A stretch of 64,000 nt of DNA, taken from the NCBI GenBank assembly GCA_018261955.1, contig JAGTRK010000006.1, positions 78,106-142,105 of the forward strand, in the 5' to 3' direction. Source of the DNA: Burkholderiaceae bacterium. Lineage in GTDB: Bacteria > Pseudomonadota > Gammaproteobacteria > Burkholderiales > Burkholderiaceae. Position numbers and translations under genes: made by a program. The notes beneath the pieces were generated by a model. The model was not told the DNA's origin. It searched no databases and saw only the letters and a program-made list of their open reading frames with translations. Positions 63,687 through 64,000 of the stretch are shown here, piece after piece (the first letter of the stretch is position 1; each line of letters starts with the position of its first letter).

Positions 63687-63744
63687 GAAATACTCCTTAA
63701 AAGACGCTTACGCGCGGTTCAAAAAACTCAATGTACAACAACAG

Positions 63745-63766
63745 GCTATTTGCTACAGTAAATAGC
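63745..63766. promoter_or_regulatory. Inverted repeat upstream of the EF-hand gene
   Basis: GCTATTT (63745-63751) and AAATAGC (63760-63766) form a perfect 7-bp inverted repeat with an 8-base spacer, about 60-80 bases before the EF-hand start. It is a candidate operator. The rest of the 63687-64000 stretch shows no gene; a small TTGGC/GCCAA dyad lies near 63954-63966. Confidence 0.4.
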
Positions 63767-64000
63767 AATCAAAGTGTATATGATGCGCTTTTATGATTCA
63801 ATATTTTTATTGAAATTTTTCCGATTTTTAAGACTATGTTTTGTTTTTACATCATGGTTAATAATAACCCGCAAAATACCCCTAATTTGTATGGTGGGAG
63901 GAGTTTGCTGATGTCCTACTTTGGTTATGGCAGGCTCACGTTATTCGCTTAACTTGGCTTTGCCAAATTAGCCTACACGCCACTGCGCCAAACGTGGTTG

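Noticed and set aside
1..64000. CRISPR array
   Set aside because: No regularly spaced repeats with unique spacers and no cas genes were seen on either strand.

Overview
The window reads as chromosomal DNA of a betaproteobacterium, most likely a Burkholderiales member of moderate GC. The clues are the glnA / small secreted protein / ntrB / ntrC cluster, the tig-clpP-clpX and yciB-bolA-ppiC gene orders, a Bug-type tricarboxylate transporter, and strong matches to betaproteobacterial housekeeping families. Genes are dense on both strands. Many convergent or consecutive units are separated by clear Rho-independent hairpins. No species can be named from the sequence alone.

Layout. 1-5 kb: the 3' end of an NlpC/P60 hydrolase, a small lipoprotein, nudB, dut, murB, a YajQ-family gene, a PduO-type cobalamin adenosyltransferase and ychJ, with several palindromic intergenic repeats. 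5-10.5 kb: parC and parE flank a lytic transglycosylase. 10.7-16.3 kb: nitrogen control (ntrC, ntrB, a small secreted protein, glnA), with sequence matches to NtrC sites upstream of ntrC and of glnA, then plsY. 16.5-19.7 kb: a tctCBA tricarboxylate uptake operon. 20-26.1 kb: an endonuclease/exonuclease/phosphatase-family protein, an EptA/MCR-type phosphoethanolamine transferase, a probable 6S RNA, a TauE/SafE exporter and a PlpD-like patatin autotransporter. 26.2-30.4 kb: pyrimidine metabolism (pyrF, uraA, upp), gph and an overlooked 40-residue membrane protein. 30.7-36.3 kb: a XylFGH/ChvE-GguAB-like sugar ABC importer with a divergent ROK regulator. 36.4-39.3 kb: a RhlE-type helicase with a long Arg/Gly-rich tail and a LOG-family enzyme.

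39.3-43.4 kb is the accessory island: an IS1-like element next to a two-gene BcgI-like (Type IIB) restriction-modification system. The island is visibly more AT-rich than its neighbours, and a 20-bp palindrome lies in front of it.

43.5-64 kb: alr, a BASS-like transporter, tRNA-Arg(CCT), recR-speB, a META-domain lipoprotein, a kdpD-kdpE-kup potassium cluster in which the KdpD lacks the usual N-terminal sensor domains, an AlaA-type aminotransferase, an Mth938-like protein, bcp, a PIN-PhoH ATPase, tag, clpX-clpP-tig, tRNA-Leu(TAG), yciB-bolA-ppiC and a secreted four-EF-hand protein. The best candidates for something unfamiliar are the BcgI-like island with its palindrome, the Kup-linked short KdpD, the 40-aa membrane protein, and the families of intergenic palindromes.
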